Notes: generated by a model from the letters alone, not told the origin. Positions 36,853 to 50,198 are shown, counted from the first letter of the stretch. The stretch is DNA of 64,000 nt from Phyllostachys edulis (GCA_036346405.1 CM070548.1:75026628-75090627), one strand, 5' to 3'. Program-made: numbers and translations.

Positions 36853-37777
36853 AAACCTAAGCATATACATGCATACAGATACTGATTAACTCCATGATTG
36901 AATTTTTTTAATGCCTAGATTCCTAATTTGACTAAGAATTGAAGTTCTTGCCTAGATCGACAGATCATGATTGAGCATATCCGTACGGTTTTCTTTCTGC
37001 AGATTTTCATGAAGAAGTTGACCTAAACCCAGACATCATTGATCTCTCCAGGGTGGCCGGCACCGGCTGTTTCGATGCCTTCCAGAATTGAGACCACATT
37101 ATTCAAAATGTACATATTAGGGGTCCCAACTCATATTATCTTGGCTCTTGATAGACTACATCGATCGATCGTACGATCTAGGCGAAATGATTTAGTCGAT
37201 GTTGTACATCTCAACAGTGCACATTGATGGGATCACTGCCTCAGTATCAATACATTGCCCGGTCGACGCGCGCTTGATGCCTATCCGCATTTCACTTTCT
37301 CTCGTTTTCTACCGGAAAACAAATCCACACTTTTGGAGATACTTTTTCCATGATTATACCTGCTAAATGCTTAATATATGTGAAGCTAGCATTAAGACCA
37401 TGCAGATCGATTACCTAGTGAAGTCTGGTTGACACTATGTGTTACAACTTGGGAAATTATTGTATATACTAATCCGAAGATTCATAATAGTCTTGTGAGC
37501 CGGACCCACATGTTAATTAGCGAGACAATCGGTTGCAAATACAAAAGTTTGAAACTTTGTAGTGGCGAATATAAACTTCTTCCAATATTGGAAAAAAATT
37601 CATGCATGCCTTGTGACTAATGTTCTATAATCCCATTATTAGGAGAGGAATTCCGGATTTGCATATGCATATATTTTAAGTAGTGTGCAATAGTACGTTA
37701 CGTTCTGCCTGCGCAATTGGGAATCTTTGTATTGATATCATCAGGATTTAGGGCACACTTTAAATGGGCCTATTTAG
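36853..37777. other. Spacer between CACTA-1/foldback and CACTA-2
   Basis: AT-rich sequence without a supported gene or repeat. It is the only apparently non-element DNA between the two large CACTA elements. Confidence 0.4.
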
Positions 37778-37799
37778 CTGCACTACTACACAGAGAGTT

Positions 37800-38375
37800 A
37801 TCAAAGACGGTTCGAAATTGTCATCATAGACGGTTTAAAAACCGTCTTATCAAAAATCATCTGTGATAATTCACAACATAGACGGTTTTTGTTGAAACCG
37901 TTCGTGAAGGGCTACAATCACAGACTGTTTCCACCAACAACCGTCTGTGATATGATAAATATCACAGACGGTTCTATTTCTAAACCGTCTATGATATCCG
38001 TTATATCACAAACGGTTAGTAAATAGAACCGTTTGTGATATCCGTCATATAACAGACAGTTGTTAGTGGAAACTGTCTGTGATAGTAGCCCTTTACAGAT
38101 GGTTTATACCATAAAACCGACTGTAATTTCTTTATACCTAACTAGTTTTTTCTGATTCCACCAACAACCGTCTGTGATATGACGGATATCACAGACGGTT
38201 CTATTTCCAAACCATCTGTGATATCCGTCATATCACAGACGGTTAGTAAATAGAACCATCTGTGATATCCGTCATATCACAGACGGTTGTTGGTGGAAAC
38301 TATCTGTGATAGTAGCCCTTCACAGACGGTTTATACCATAAAATCGTCTGTGATTTCTTTATACCTAACTAGTTT
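37800..38375. repeat. CACTA-2 left subterminal repeat array, partly duplicated
   Basis: Dense tatcacagacggtt/aaccgtctgtgata pairs. A segment containing ccaccaacaaccgtctgtga through tttatacctaactagttttt occurs twice (about 37929-38150 and 38157-38370), so the array has itself been tandemly duplicated. Confidence 0.85.
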
Positions 38376-38799
38376 TTTTTTTTTCGATTTTCGACTAGCC
38401 TCAGGAATTGCTAGCCATGCCCTATGAAAACAAGCAAGCAGAAAACTAATAAATCACAGATGAATCAATTGTTGATAACTCAAAGTGATCATTTACAACT
38501 CAAAATCAATTACAAAAGAGTATGTTCAAGTATTGTTGCTAGAGTTACAATTAAATTACAACTACTCAAAGTGAATTACAATTGAATCAATTGTTTGAAG
38601 GTCGTTCAACTGTGTCGACGGAGTGAAACTCTCCGTCGGCGTTAACGATCTCTGTCTTGATGAAGCCGCAGAGCATTCCTCGAACCTCCGAGATCTCGGT
38701 CATAATGAGTGAATCTAAATCGAGATTAATGCCCTGTTGCTAGCAAGAGTAAAGTAGTAAGCATATATATTTAAATTTATAATTAGGAAATAATTATTG

Positions 38800-41593
38800 C
38801 GAGATCGACAAACATCTGGATCATTCGTCTTAGCACTCATGATTTGTTGCATACGACGGCAAACGTAGAATGCACATAGGTGATCTTGTTTTTGCTGGTG
38901 ACACTACAAAAATAGGATTACATATATAGGTATAGTCAGTTCGAGACATATTATTACGAAGTGTGATATATGATTATTGTGTTGTAGCGCGTACCGAAAA
39001 TTATGTCCTGTGTTGCAGTGTGACACTCGATTCCTTGTGTGTCCCTCCATCGGCAACATAGGCGCTGAACGACCTACGTGATTCTAAAAAGTTATCCTCG
39101 GCCATTTCAAACGAAGTAAGACTACAATAGAGTTATATATGGAGGAAATGAGCATACCTGTCGAGTATTCCTTGCACAAGGGTGAAGTCGTGCTTTTTGT
39201 TGAGTAGGGAATCAATGTATATTACATTGTTCCTCTTTGGTACAATGACTAAAAGGATCCAGTAGAACCTACTCATGTATGTCGCTATAGTCATTAAACC
39301 TAAATTCATGCTGCGTATAAAGTATAAATGAAATTTGTATAGCAAGTAGTGAAACACTTACTTCTGGTTGTAGGGCACAATTATGTAGTCCTTGTCGCTC
39401 TGAGCAAGCAATCCCATCGTTATGTATTTCACGACGTAGGATGCGTCTTCGATGATGCATTGCTCAGAGATCAAGTTTGGGTCTAGTAAAACCAACCGGT
39501 TCTCGCCATCACCGGGCCATTTTCATCATGTATCTATACATAAGCAATAAGTTGTGACATTTATCGGTATTACATGAATGTAGAACTTGATTGTGTACAC
39601 TTATAGTGTCCAGCGTCGTCGAAGTAAGGAGTCGAGGGCATTAAGGTTGTATAGGTGTATAGGTCGAATAAGTCATCGAAGCCCACGACAAAGTGGCCCG
39701 GCTCGTCAAAGAAATGCTCGTTCATGTATCTAACGGTGATTCTAGTATCGCACCATTTCTCTTTGGTCTTCGTGATTTACTGCATACAAAGATCGGCAAC
39801 TTACTCCAACATGAGCTATCTTGTGTTGGGGCCAGCGGACTTCGAGGAGTATTCCCCGAGCTTGGAAGATGCCTTAATGTTCTTCGATTTCGATTTGGTC
39901 TTAACGACTTGCCCGATACACATCTTCCCGTGAGGCGACTCGGGAACCAATACGGTGACGCACTTTTCTTGTTCCTTCGGCGCCTTCTTCACGGGAACCT
40001 ATGAGGTGGCCTTCTGAAGCGAAGGTTGAGGTGGAGTTATCGAGGGTCCTGTTGGAGAGGCGTGGTCGTCTTGAGATCACGACTGAAAGGTCCAGAGCGA
40101 TGTCCTTCTTGGGCCACTGGATAAAAGTGTACATGGCATCCCCTAGTGTTCTGATATCTTCATTCGTTCGAATCTCCAGCGGGACGGCCATGAAATTGTC
40201 ATGTACCATGTCCACCTAGACCCTGGCGTAAGCCTGCGCCAGCTGAGCACCGTGCTACGCTATCCCTTCCTGGTATGGATACGCCATCCCCCGCTCAGCC
40301 TCAATAGAAATGGACCCAACTAGCCTTACTTGGAGCTTGCAGGATGTCGGCTCCTACAAAATGATACATAATTAGCTAACCCATCCTGCAGGTCTATCTT
40401 TGGAGCATTCCAGAGATGTACATTACCATGATGTCATCGATAGGTAATTGAGCGTCGCCATGTTGAGAATTTTGCGTGGACGCGACGCTACTCCGATGTT
40501 AAGGAGGACTGGCTTCCAAAATAACGAGGGCGGCTTGCGACTGGTTGAGGAGTTCATTTATTTGATCCTGCAATCTTATTATTTGTTCTTGAAATTTTGC
40601 AGTAAGCCTCGCATTAATCTCCTCTACCAACCGGTCATCGCGCTCACCCTTGGATCTCTTCGTACTCCTATACATGCAGGAGTCATGTGGGAAGCTGTCC
40701 CTCCAAGGTGCGAAAACCCCAACGCTATGTTTCTCCCTGGCTGCTTCAAAGGAGCCTTGGGAAGATTCGGTAGTCAATGCTTGCCGCAAGAGGATATCAT
40801 GTTATTTTAGACACTATGAAGTTATGGACTTATTAACAACTAGGTAGTTCGACATATTTACCACACGTTAGGACACTTCTTTGTCTGTCGGGTTTGTAAA
40901 AGAGATGCCGCCCGAAGACATGGCTGATGCCCTCGCTCTTAACCAACTTCGGGCGCGCTCGTTTGTGATCCCAGCAAATGGTCGGGTTGCGCTCTCATCC
41001 TTCGCTGTCCATTGCATGGTTTTACCCGCGTACCCAGTGGTGTCGAGTTTGTGGGGGTGAGTATTTTGTGCCTGGAGAGCCTTGTGCGCCGCACTTTGCT
41101 CCTGAAATTCGGTCATCGTCTTCATCCGCACTAAGGCGTCCCATATATCCCATGACAAGAATTGATACTTCGTGAAGGGCGTTTGACTTGTGTTCACGTA
41201 CTTCGTGACAAGCGTTCTCTTGAAGGTCCTCCACGCGTGTCCCATCATGAGTAACGCCTGCCGTTCCACATGTGCCTGGTCTGCTTCTAGGATAGTGAAC
41301 GAGCTTGAAATTTCAATCCACGCTGGCCTCTCTCTACCTCCGTCAGAGACTTCCAGCTTGGTGTGGTGATGGAGGACCTGTTCCCTTCCAAATATCCCGT
41401 AGATGGTCTAGAATCTCACCGCTCCTTTCTTGGGACTCAGAGGGACCCCAACAGCACTGACCTCCGTGATGGTCATTCGGCCCGCAGGCAGTTTCGATAT
41501 TCCTCTGCCATCTTGCTTACGTACCACTTTCCTCAGAGATCCAGACGCATTCGGCAACGTCGATGATGGCGGCGAAGACGGTGCGAACACCAT
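38800..41593 (-). pseudogene. CACTA-2 second gene with Ulp1-like C-terminus, decayed
   Basis: Same gene as in CACTA-1. The start region MVFAPSSPPSSTLPNASGSL is at 41593. ALLMMGHAWRTFKRTLVTKY and SGGISFTNPTDKEVS mark the Ptta/En-Spm part. The Ulp1-like part reads FYWILLVI, with Tyr (39262-39264) replacing the catalytic His, then VIYIDSLL with Asp kept (39211-39213). It ends with LCAFYVC, with Cys kept (38874-38876). Frameshifts and stops also occur in the middle. The residue roles are inferred by pattern from the C48 family. Confidence 0.75.
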
Positions 41594-41639
41594 CTTGCTT
41601 ACTTGCTATCTATATAAGTTACATACGCAATGAAATAAA

Positions 41640-43190
41640 ATTTTAGAATTTAAAACGCTGAGAGTTTAAATAAAATGGATTGCAAGTTGATATCCACTAG
41701 GTATTTTCGAAGATAATTTCCCTTGGAAACATATTTTATAAAGAAAAATAGAAGTTGCAAGACTATAAAGATATATACTTTATTCTTGAACAATCAAAGC
41801 AATAGAGCAACAACAATTCCAAGACTACAAAGATATATACTTGTTCTTTGTATAAGAACACAAGCAAGGGAAAATATGACTTCTATTTGCAATTTGGTTC
41901 AAATCTCAATAAGTCTCGCTCTATACAATTGTATCTATAACATATTCAACAATTTCCGGTTGAAGGTTGCAATTAAACCCACAACATGCAGGGATGTCAT
42001 GACATTGATTCTGAACCAAAAAGTCTATCTCACACGTGTAATCTTTAAAATATATTATTCTATTACATCAGGTGACACTTTAACAAGAATTAGATAATCT
42101 CAACTATCTTCTAAAGAAAAGAACTATCAATAGGGCAACAGCCACAATAGAATAACAATAAAATTTTCACCTTACGAATAATTGGCTATCTCAATAACGG
42201 AGCAGTAGTAGATAACTTCCATGCAAACATCAAGCAGAAATTCTAGGCTTCTAAACAATAAGCAAAAAAAAAACCCAGTTCTAAATAGGAAAAAGCTCTC
42301 TTTGCCCCCATAAAACCTAACTTACAGCATGCACTGCACCTAAAGAATTTGTTGACTGCCAATTGCCAAACATGTTTACCTCAGAGTTGAACTATAATAC
42401 TTGGTGTTTCATCTCAATGAAAGAGATGATCTTTACCATTGCTCATTTATTCTCAATTGCGCATAATTTCATAAATACATGTGTTGGTGAACAAAACATG
42501 GAACAATTTATAAACTATGATATAGTACATCAGACCATATGATATCTGACATATTTACCCATCAAATTTTAACTGTCTGTCTACAATAGTTTCAGCTACC
42601 GACTAGTGACTACTGAGGATAATTAGGGAACTTGGTAAGGTTATCCAAAACTATTGTACCCATCAACATATGCAGCTAGTCCTCAACAGCAAGATCTCCC
42701 ATGTTGAGACTTAAGTACATATATCATCAATTGGCACACAATTTTGTAACAGATCTTACAAGTTACATTGCTAACAAAGTTTTCCAAACGACGATGCATA
42801 CATCCAAAATTATAGTTAAATACTACACTTTGTATGCTTAGAATATTTACAACGAAACAATATCCTATGACAAAGGACATAGTAATGCTTTTTTCCTAAA
42901 ACAAAGGATATTTGCATGAGAACAAGCAAAGCATCACTTTGCATCGGTACACATATGTATCAAATATGGAATATTGCTACGAATATGCATCTTCTTGCTC
43001 GATAAGAATTGAATATATGACACAAGCATGGGTGCACATGCAGTTATTTTCATCATACTAGACAAGCATATGAGTGTATGTTCTTTATGTTGGTATTAGG
43101 TATTTATTGAACTATAGGTAAACAGTACGGACATGTGAATATGAGCATATTGCAAATATTATTAGGATGTCACATGATGCTTAAGCACTA
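41640..43190. other. Non-coding interior of CACTA-2 between its two genes
   Basis: AT-rich sequence with no recognised gene. It replaces the minisatellites and internal array found at the same place in CACTA-1. A cactaccaggaaaag string at 43187 looks like a CACTA terminus of another lineage but has no partner. Confidence 0.4.
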
Positions 43191-43324
43191 CCAGGAAAAG
43201 GAGTGACAAGGGGGAAGGGAGATGTACCTTGGGGCTTCGGGTGGCGGTGGGGGAGGAGAAGTGACAAGGGGAAGGAGGAGGCCTACGGCTTGGGGCTGGA
43301 AGTAGGGGCGACGTCGAAGGTGAG

Positions 43325-45979
43325 TCACTCCCGAGGAGCAGCAGGGGCGTCGGCGACGGGGAGAAGGGGAATCGAGGCTGATGATGTAGCAGGGGCGGCC
43401 GGAGCTGGCGACGAAGTAGGGGCAGCCGAAGCTGGCGATGAAGCAGGGGGCGGTCGGGCATCGTCGATGTCGAGGGCGGCCATCTGTTGGCGTACCATGT
43501 CTTTGTACTTGTCGATGTATAGGGACACTTGGGTCATGTGTTGTGAGACCATGAAATGGGCTTGAGCGTACATATCCAGATCGAGAGTAATTACTTTCCT
43601 TCTGATGGTCCCGATACCCTCCAGTCTCCCCTCATGACAAGATAGAGGCACACTTATTAGTTCCACCTGAGCCATGTAGTCGACGCAAAACTCAATGACC
43701 TCTTCAGTTGCATAACCTTCGATGATGCTGCCCTCCGGTCGAGATCGATTCCGTACGTAGGATTTGAGAATTTCCATGTACCTCTCAAACGTGTACATAT
43801 AACGTAGGAACACAGGGCTGCATATCTTTATCTCTTTCACAAGGTGAACAATGAGATGGGGTATGATATCAAAAAATGACAGAGGAAAATACATCTCAAG
43901 ATGACATGGAGTCGTCACCACCTCGGTCTACAGAGCATCTGGTCTTTCGGGATCGATGACCTTCTGAGCAATTGAGTTAAAGAAATAACATAGCCTCAAG
44001 ATTGCCACTCGGACTATGTTTGGCAAGATACTCCTAATTGCAATAGGAAGCATTTGTGTCATCAGCACATGATAATCACGAGACTTCATACCAATTAATT
44101 ACAAATGTTGCATAGAAACAAGTTTCTTAATGCTGGTGGAGTAACCGGACGGAACTTTCACACCATGCAAGCTCTCACACAATTCAGTTCTCTCGACCTT
44201 GGACAGAGTGTAGCAAGCTGGAGGAAGGTACGTTCGTCCTTTATCGGTCTCTTTCGGTGCTAACTCGGTCCTTATGTTCATATCAACCAAGTCACATCGT
44301 GCGTTAACACCATCTTTTGTTTTGCCACTAATGATCAGTAAGAGACCAATCAAGCTATCACATACATTCTTCTCCACGTGCATGACGTCAATGCAGTGGC
44401 GAACTTCTAAGTGCTCCCAATAAGGCAAGTCCCAAAAAATTGATCACTTCCTCCAGATGTTCTTCTGATGGGTCCTTAATTACGTCCCTTCCCAAGCACA
44501 ACATCGATATCCTTAACCATATCATAGACCTCTTTTCCTCTAAAAGCCCTTAGAGCTGAACCGTCCTCCTTATTTCTGTCGAATTGTTTCTTCATCTTGC
44601 GGTATGAGTGAATCCTGAGAAGGAACCTATGGTGACGCATATACACAGTTTTACGCGAGTTGTTCAGCCATGCACTCTCGGTACCATCTAAGCAGTGCAA
44701 ATAGGCTTTGGCTTCTTTTGTACTGAACCCGACAAGTTACCAAGGGCAGAAAAATCATTGATGGTGTAGAACAACATGGCGCGTAAAGTGAAGTTCTCTC
44801 GTTTGTACGTATCCCATACTTGTACCCCTTCATTCCACAGTGTCCCAAGTTCTTCTAGCAATGGTGCTAGATACACATTAATATCGTTCCCAGGTTGCTT
44901 CGGCCCTTGGATACGTAGTGACATCAAAATGTACTTCCGCTTCATACACAGCCAAGGAGGAAGGTTGTATACACATAGAGTCACAGGCCAGGTGCTATGT
45001 CGGCTGCTCATGTTACCGAAAGGATTCATTCCATCTGTACTCAACCCTAACCTTATATTCCTCGGTTCCGTATCGAACTTTTCGAAGCTTCGATCGAAGT
45101 TTCTTCACTGGATAGAATCAGCAGGATATTTTAGCTTTCCATCTTTCTTATGCTCCTCTAAGTGCCAACGCAACAATCTTGCCTCCTTTCAGTTTGCAAA
45201 TAAACGTTTCAAATGTGGGATTATATGCAGATACCACAACATCTTAGCAGGAGGTCCTTGCTTCACCTTAGCAGTATTCTTACGCTTGTATCGGGATGAT
45301 TTGCACACAAAACTTACATGTATTCTTTCTACTTCCATTCCCAGTGGACAAACAACCTTCTTGGCTTGGTAGGTGGCGCTGGGCAACATGTTTCCCTCTG
45401 GAATAATGTCTGCTAGGAGACCTAACAACGCCGTGAAACTCTTGTCGGACCAACTATTACTTGCCTTCAATTTTAACAGTTCAAGCACGGATGACAACCT
45501 GTGTATTCTGGCTTGCAGCTAGGGAACAAAGGTTTCCCCGAGTCCTCCATTAAGCCCTCGAATTTAGCAAACTCTCTCTCACTATAGTTCCCTTCTGCAT
45601 CGCGTAGCATCTGATCCAGATTGTCATCGTGCGATCTATCCTCATCAAAAGCACAATCCACATCCGGTATATCGTTGACTTGCTCAGCGATGTCGTTATT
45701 ACCAATTTCTTGTATAATCTGCTCTTCATCGTGACTGGTCCAACATGTATACCCCTTTTTGAAACCCTTGAATCAAGCGTAGCTTCGATCTCTATTTGGG
45801 TTGTTAAACATCTTGATTACATAATCAATGCATGGATAGTACATAAATTTTATCCTTCTTCAACATATCCCTTTCGTGGCTCTTCTAAAAGCAAACACGC
45901 TATTAATGTACTCTTCACTCGCACGGTTCGCACAGTACATCCGATTCGATCCATCTACTTCACGCACGTAACAAATTAG
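43325..45979 (-). pseudogene. CACTA-2 TNP2-type transposase, decayed
   Basis: It follows the CACTA-1 copy closely: MDCAFDEDRSHDDNLDQMLR, LSTDGMNPFGNMSSRHSTWP, the WEHLEVRHCIDVMHVEKNVC core and the DUF4218-like EMYFPLSFFDIIPHLIVHLV. The zinc-binding ACPNDC segment is deleted and frameshifts break the frame near 45.2, 44.7 and 44.45 kb. Unlike CACTA-1, the 3' end runs into an Ala/Pro/Ser-rich tail (PPPASSPASAAPTSSPAPAA) from a GC-rich stretch at 43325-43460, and the DUF4216-like domain is missing. Confidence 0.82.
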
Positions 45980-46264
45980 TGTTAAATTAGATTAATAAAC
46001 CGTAAGTACTATTCCTATTGATGAAACATACTAAAATTGATTAGCGATTAACCTAGAGCAAATAAACTCCCAAATATCCTGCGAGATCCCTTTCTTCCTC
46101 GTCTCTTTAGCTAGCTTCCTCCTTTCCTTCTCCTCCCTACCTCCTTCCTTCCCCTCTCTAAGGTGGCGCAATGGGGGAGGAGACAGCAGGGGTGGCGGCT
46201 CAAACGGGAATGGGGTGGAGGTGCTAGGGGCAGGGGGGTCTGTCGGGACGGTCATGTATTATAT

Positions 46265-46555
46265 AATGCCTGCATATCACAGACGGTTCTTTTTAAGAAC
46301 CGTCTGAAATGTTAAACTATCACAGACGGTTTGTGAATAGAACCGTCTGTGATAATTCACAGACGGTTCTTAATAATAACCGCATGTGATGTCTGCGATT
46401 ATCACAGACGGTTCTGATTAAGAACCGTTTGTGAATTATCACAGATAGCTCTATTCATAAACCATCTGTGATAGTTATGTATCACAAACGGTTCCTTTAA
46501 GTACAACACAGACGGTTCCTTTGGAACCATCTGTGATGAGGCGTCCAGTATAGCC
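46265..46555. repeat. CACTA-2 right subterminal repeat array
   Basis: Repeats of tatcacagacggttc and gaaccgtctgtgata in alternating orientation, up to the right terminus. Confidence 0.88.
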
Positions 46556-46596
46556 TGTTTTGTAGTTGTGCTGGTTCTTTCTCATATTCTCATTTG

Positions 46597-46651
46597 ATCC
46601 TTTGGAACCATCTGTGATGAGATGTCTAGTATAGCCTGTTTTGTATTAGTG
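46597..46651. repeat. Second copy of the CACTA-2 right terminus
   Basis: The last 55 bp of CACTA-2 (tttggaaccatctgtgatga ... gtatagcctgttttgta) recur here, ending GTATTAGTG and again followed by CTGGTTC. Between the two termini lie 26 bases. Confidence 0.85.
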
Positions 46652-46844
46652 CTGGTTCCTTCTCTGATAAATTCCTGCTACACAATATATAACCGATATA
46701 TAGCTAGCTAGCTCTAATATGATGGTACGCACTGCAAGATCTTAATGATATATTTTTTGTAACATGCAGTTATATATGTGCCTTGATGGGATGGTTGCAT
46801 GCTTCAATTCTCTGGTATAAAAAATAAGAAATTAATTCCATCTT

Positions 46845-48705
46845 AACAAATCATATCTTTATTAATAAATTTTTACAAAGGAGGCTTACATGTCCATAAT
46901 TTCTCAACTCCTGAAGGTGTGAAGTCCTTTTCTGAAATTAATAGATATGAGAATGACATGCATATATGGGTATTTCAAAGAAAAGCTTAATATGGTTGAA
47001 TTTGCATAAGCGACATTTTCTTTAAACTTGTACTAAGTTCAAAAGCAATTATTACATAACTAAAATTCATTTTCTAAATCAATATAGATACCCTCCTATC
47101 ACATGGCTTCGCCCAATTCCCATTTGGATAAACCAGTTGATGAATTCTTTTTAAATTAAAATCCAAGTCTAACTTTGAGTGGCTTTGCTAGCATGTCCAT
47201 GACCCATGGGGATGCATTACTATTGAATAGTTTTACACCTACACATGACAATGCCACCTCTCCTTCTTAGAAGGTAAGAAGTCTAGAGTCCATGCATGAG
47301 GACATATTATAGGCATAAGGCCGGTCCTGTGAGGTTGCAGGTGCATTGACATGCACCATCCAAGCGACCATTTAGCCCAAGTACAAACCATCATTTTATT
47401 TTATTTTTCAAGATCATTTATAAACTTCCATAACACACCAATGCCATGGATACAATTTAAACAATATTTGATTATTTGAAATTCCCCAAATCAATATTTT
47501 TGGGTCTAAGCATCGCTAAGCATCATATTTTCAAATGATCCTAGTTCATACTATTGTATCAACTAATCTAAGGTGACGATAGGTTTGATTCAATTAACAA
47601 CATTGGCCATACAAAGGATTTAGGCATATCTATAAATTTAAAAGCGAATTTAAATTCTTGAATATAAATAAGCATGCAATAATAATTTAAAAGCGAAATT
47701 AAATAATTTGTTGTAGGAGTAGTGGTGAGAAAGCATTGGTGTTGTTCATTTGTTGCATCAATTGTTGCATTAGTTGAGCTTGGGTGACAGTAAGCGGCTC
47801 AAGTCTTCAAAGCGTTCTTGTTATCGGTTGTTGGTTGCCTTGGCGAGGACCTCATTGTTGGTGTTGATATCATCTTGATCCATATTTGGACTAAGGGGAT
47901 AGAAAGCGAAACAACACTCCCAAATAAAAGAACCAACTCAAAAACTTCAAGAAGACTTATTAGCTTTAAACAACGTTCTATCGATTGAAAATCGAAATCA
48001 CGGTGAAATGACTCAATACTTAGAGTGAGTCTTGGCAACCATTCACGGTCTTCGATGATTATTTAATTCTGTTTTAAATTATTATTTAATTACATTTTAA
48101 ATTATTTTTCTTACATTCTTAGATAAAACCTAGTTGATACAATAGTATTTTTTCAAAAATATTGATTTGGGAATTTCGAGACAAAAATCATGCCCATAAT
48201 TTCTCAACTTCGGTGGGATGGCGCATTGTAAAGCCTTGTCATGGACTCTAGACTTCTTACCTTTGGCGTTGAGAGTGGCATTGACGGATCTTAGAACAAA
48301 CTAGAGGAATCATCATGGACATCATAGAAAGCCACTCAAAGTTAGACTTGGATTTTAATTTAAAAAGAATTCATCAACCGGTTTATCCAAATGGGAATGG
48401 GCGGGAAGCCATGTGATAGAGGGTATCCTTCACCATTCATGTGTGAATGTTATCCGACTATAAAATTGATTTAGAAAATGAATTTTAGTTATGTAATAAT
48501 TGCTTTGGAACTTAGAAGGTGTGAATTTCAAATAATTTGAGGAGAGGACTACACGGCAGTGGATCTCGACGGTCAGTGGATCGTATAATCGTGTCTACTA
48601 CTCCTCCTTTGCTTCCACCAGGTTTATTTTATTGTTGGCATGTAAGCCTCCTTTGTAATCAACTCGTTGTTATTTATTAATGTGAAGTGATATGATTTTG
48701 ATTTG
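46845..48705. repeat. Large inverted repeat, arms about 0.6-0.7 kb
   Basis: Left-arm text such as acaaaggaggcttacatg (about 46875), catcacatggcttc-like and taagaagtctagagtccatg (about 47275) recurs reverse-complemented in 48060-48705 in mirrored order. The arms are interrupted by small gaps. The spacer at about 47600-48050 has a short minus-strand frame starting MDQDDINTNNEVLAKA, which hints at a retroelement gag leader. I cannot name the family. Confidence 0.75.
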
Positions 48706-50198
48706 TTTACATCAATAGATACATAAGACATTAGCACCTCCAATGTGCATATATTAATGCGAGGTTGCTGCGATATGTGTTAAACGAATGATCAATTTTG
48801 GAACTGGTAAACTTTATTATATATATATAGCCCTTCTTCTTTCTCTTCATATTCCATCTTCTTCTTGCGCACACATGTCTCCTACCCTCTCTGCACCGTC
48901 GGCGAACCTCAAGCTGAGGCCTCCCTCTCGATTACCCCTCCCGGGGCGAAGGATTTGCAGGAAACCTCTGGCGGATCTTGCATCTGGTTCGGCTTCACTG
49001 GGGAGGAGAATGGTAACACCAGCGGGAGCTAGGGAGGCTGACGGAAAGCGATGGGGATCAAGGAGGTCGATGGGCGCTAGGTAGAGGGCCACAACAGCAA
49101 AAGGCACGTGCCATGGGGAGGGGTCGACGGATGCAGGGGTGAAGGGTGGCGGCAGTAGCGGCAAGGGCTGAGGAGGCCGGCGGCAGGCCATGGGGAGGGT
49201 GGCGGCTGGCCACATGGAGGAGGGCGGCGGCGGGCCATAGGGAGAAGCCCGCGGCGGTGACAGTAGCTGGGTAGGCCAGCGGCTACCCACGAGGAGGAGG
49301 ACAGTGACGCTGACAGGAGCTAGGTAGGAGGGCTGCGGCGGGCCATGGGTAGGAGACCAGCGACGGTGGAAGCTGGGGAGGCTAGCAATTGGCCATAAGG
49401 AGGAGGGCGGCGTTGTCGGTGGGAGCTGGAGAGGATGTGACAACCAGCTCCTTCCCCAACTACAAGCTCCAGATCTAGTGCTTCTTGATGCAGGCAGGGT
49501 GCCCAATCTTTTGATGAGATTGATAACTATCGATTTTGGTGGAGGTGACTCTCGCAATCTGACTACAACCGTACGACGAGGTGGGATCTCGAAGGCTGTC
49601 TTGACAGGTGGTCGTCCGACACAACTGAAGAACAGAAGTATCTATGGTAGGGATGTCCTCATCATCTTCTCCCCCACCTCCGAGCATCTCTATCGCCTGG
49701 AGCTTGGGGCAGCTTGAGAGGTTGAAGAAGAGATGAGGAAGGAGAAGGGTGTTTTGGTCTTTTCATGACTAAATCAATAGTTTGGTGATAGGAGATGGAC
49801 GACAGTGGCATAGAAGGAATGTAAATTGAATTCGAATGGCATAGAAGAAAACACAAGTTTTTGAGTGGCATATCAGGGAACCGGTCAACTTTCAGTGGTA
49901 AATAAGAAATTTCCTCGTCACGTATCGTTCTTGGTGGCCAAACTTTTTCAGGACAGGACGCATAACACCGTCAGTAATAATCGCATCCATGATAGGATCA
50001 TAAATCCAACAGGAAAATATGTAATTTTTGTGATGATTTTAATAGCAACCACCTAGAAAATATATATTCTTGACATTGTCTGCACCAACAGGAACCTATC
50101 TGCAACTTGCACTCACCCACCCACACTCACACCCTCCAAACCCTAACTCTCGGAACCCACCCCTCGCTCCCTAACTCCTAAGAGTCATAACATTAATA
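48706..50198. other. Unassigned GC-rich stretch
   Basis: The block 48880-49700 is GC-rich, with repeated ggccatggggaggagggcgg-like phrases. Its long open frames on both strands come from this bias and have no domain. The rest is featureless. It may be a captured or decayed gene leader, but nothing supports a product. Confidence 0.35.

Larger units (their letters stand above)
37781..46570 (-). mobile_element. CACTA-2, 8.8-kb CACTA element
   Basis: The left end is CACTACTACACAGAGAGTTA and the right end, reversed, is CACAACTACAAAACAGGCTA. The TSD is CTG (37778-37780 and 46571-46573). It shares subterminal repeats, gene order and orientation with CACTA-1 and is a divergent sister copy. It is shorter because it lacks the LTR insertion, the internal subterminal array and the DUF4216-like segment. 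One base of the terminal CACTA is changed at the right end (CACAA). Confidence 0.92.

Noticed and set aside
43187..43205. Left end of a further CACTA element (cactaccaggaaaag)
   Set aside because: No partner terminus, target duplication or subterminal repeats were found.
48847..49557. 236-residue frame on the minus strand
   Set aside because: Composition is Pro/Ser/Leu-rich from repeated ggccatgggg-like DNA. There is no family match, and an opposite-strand frame is equally open.
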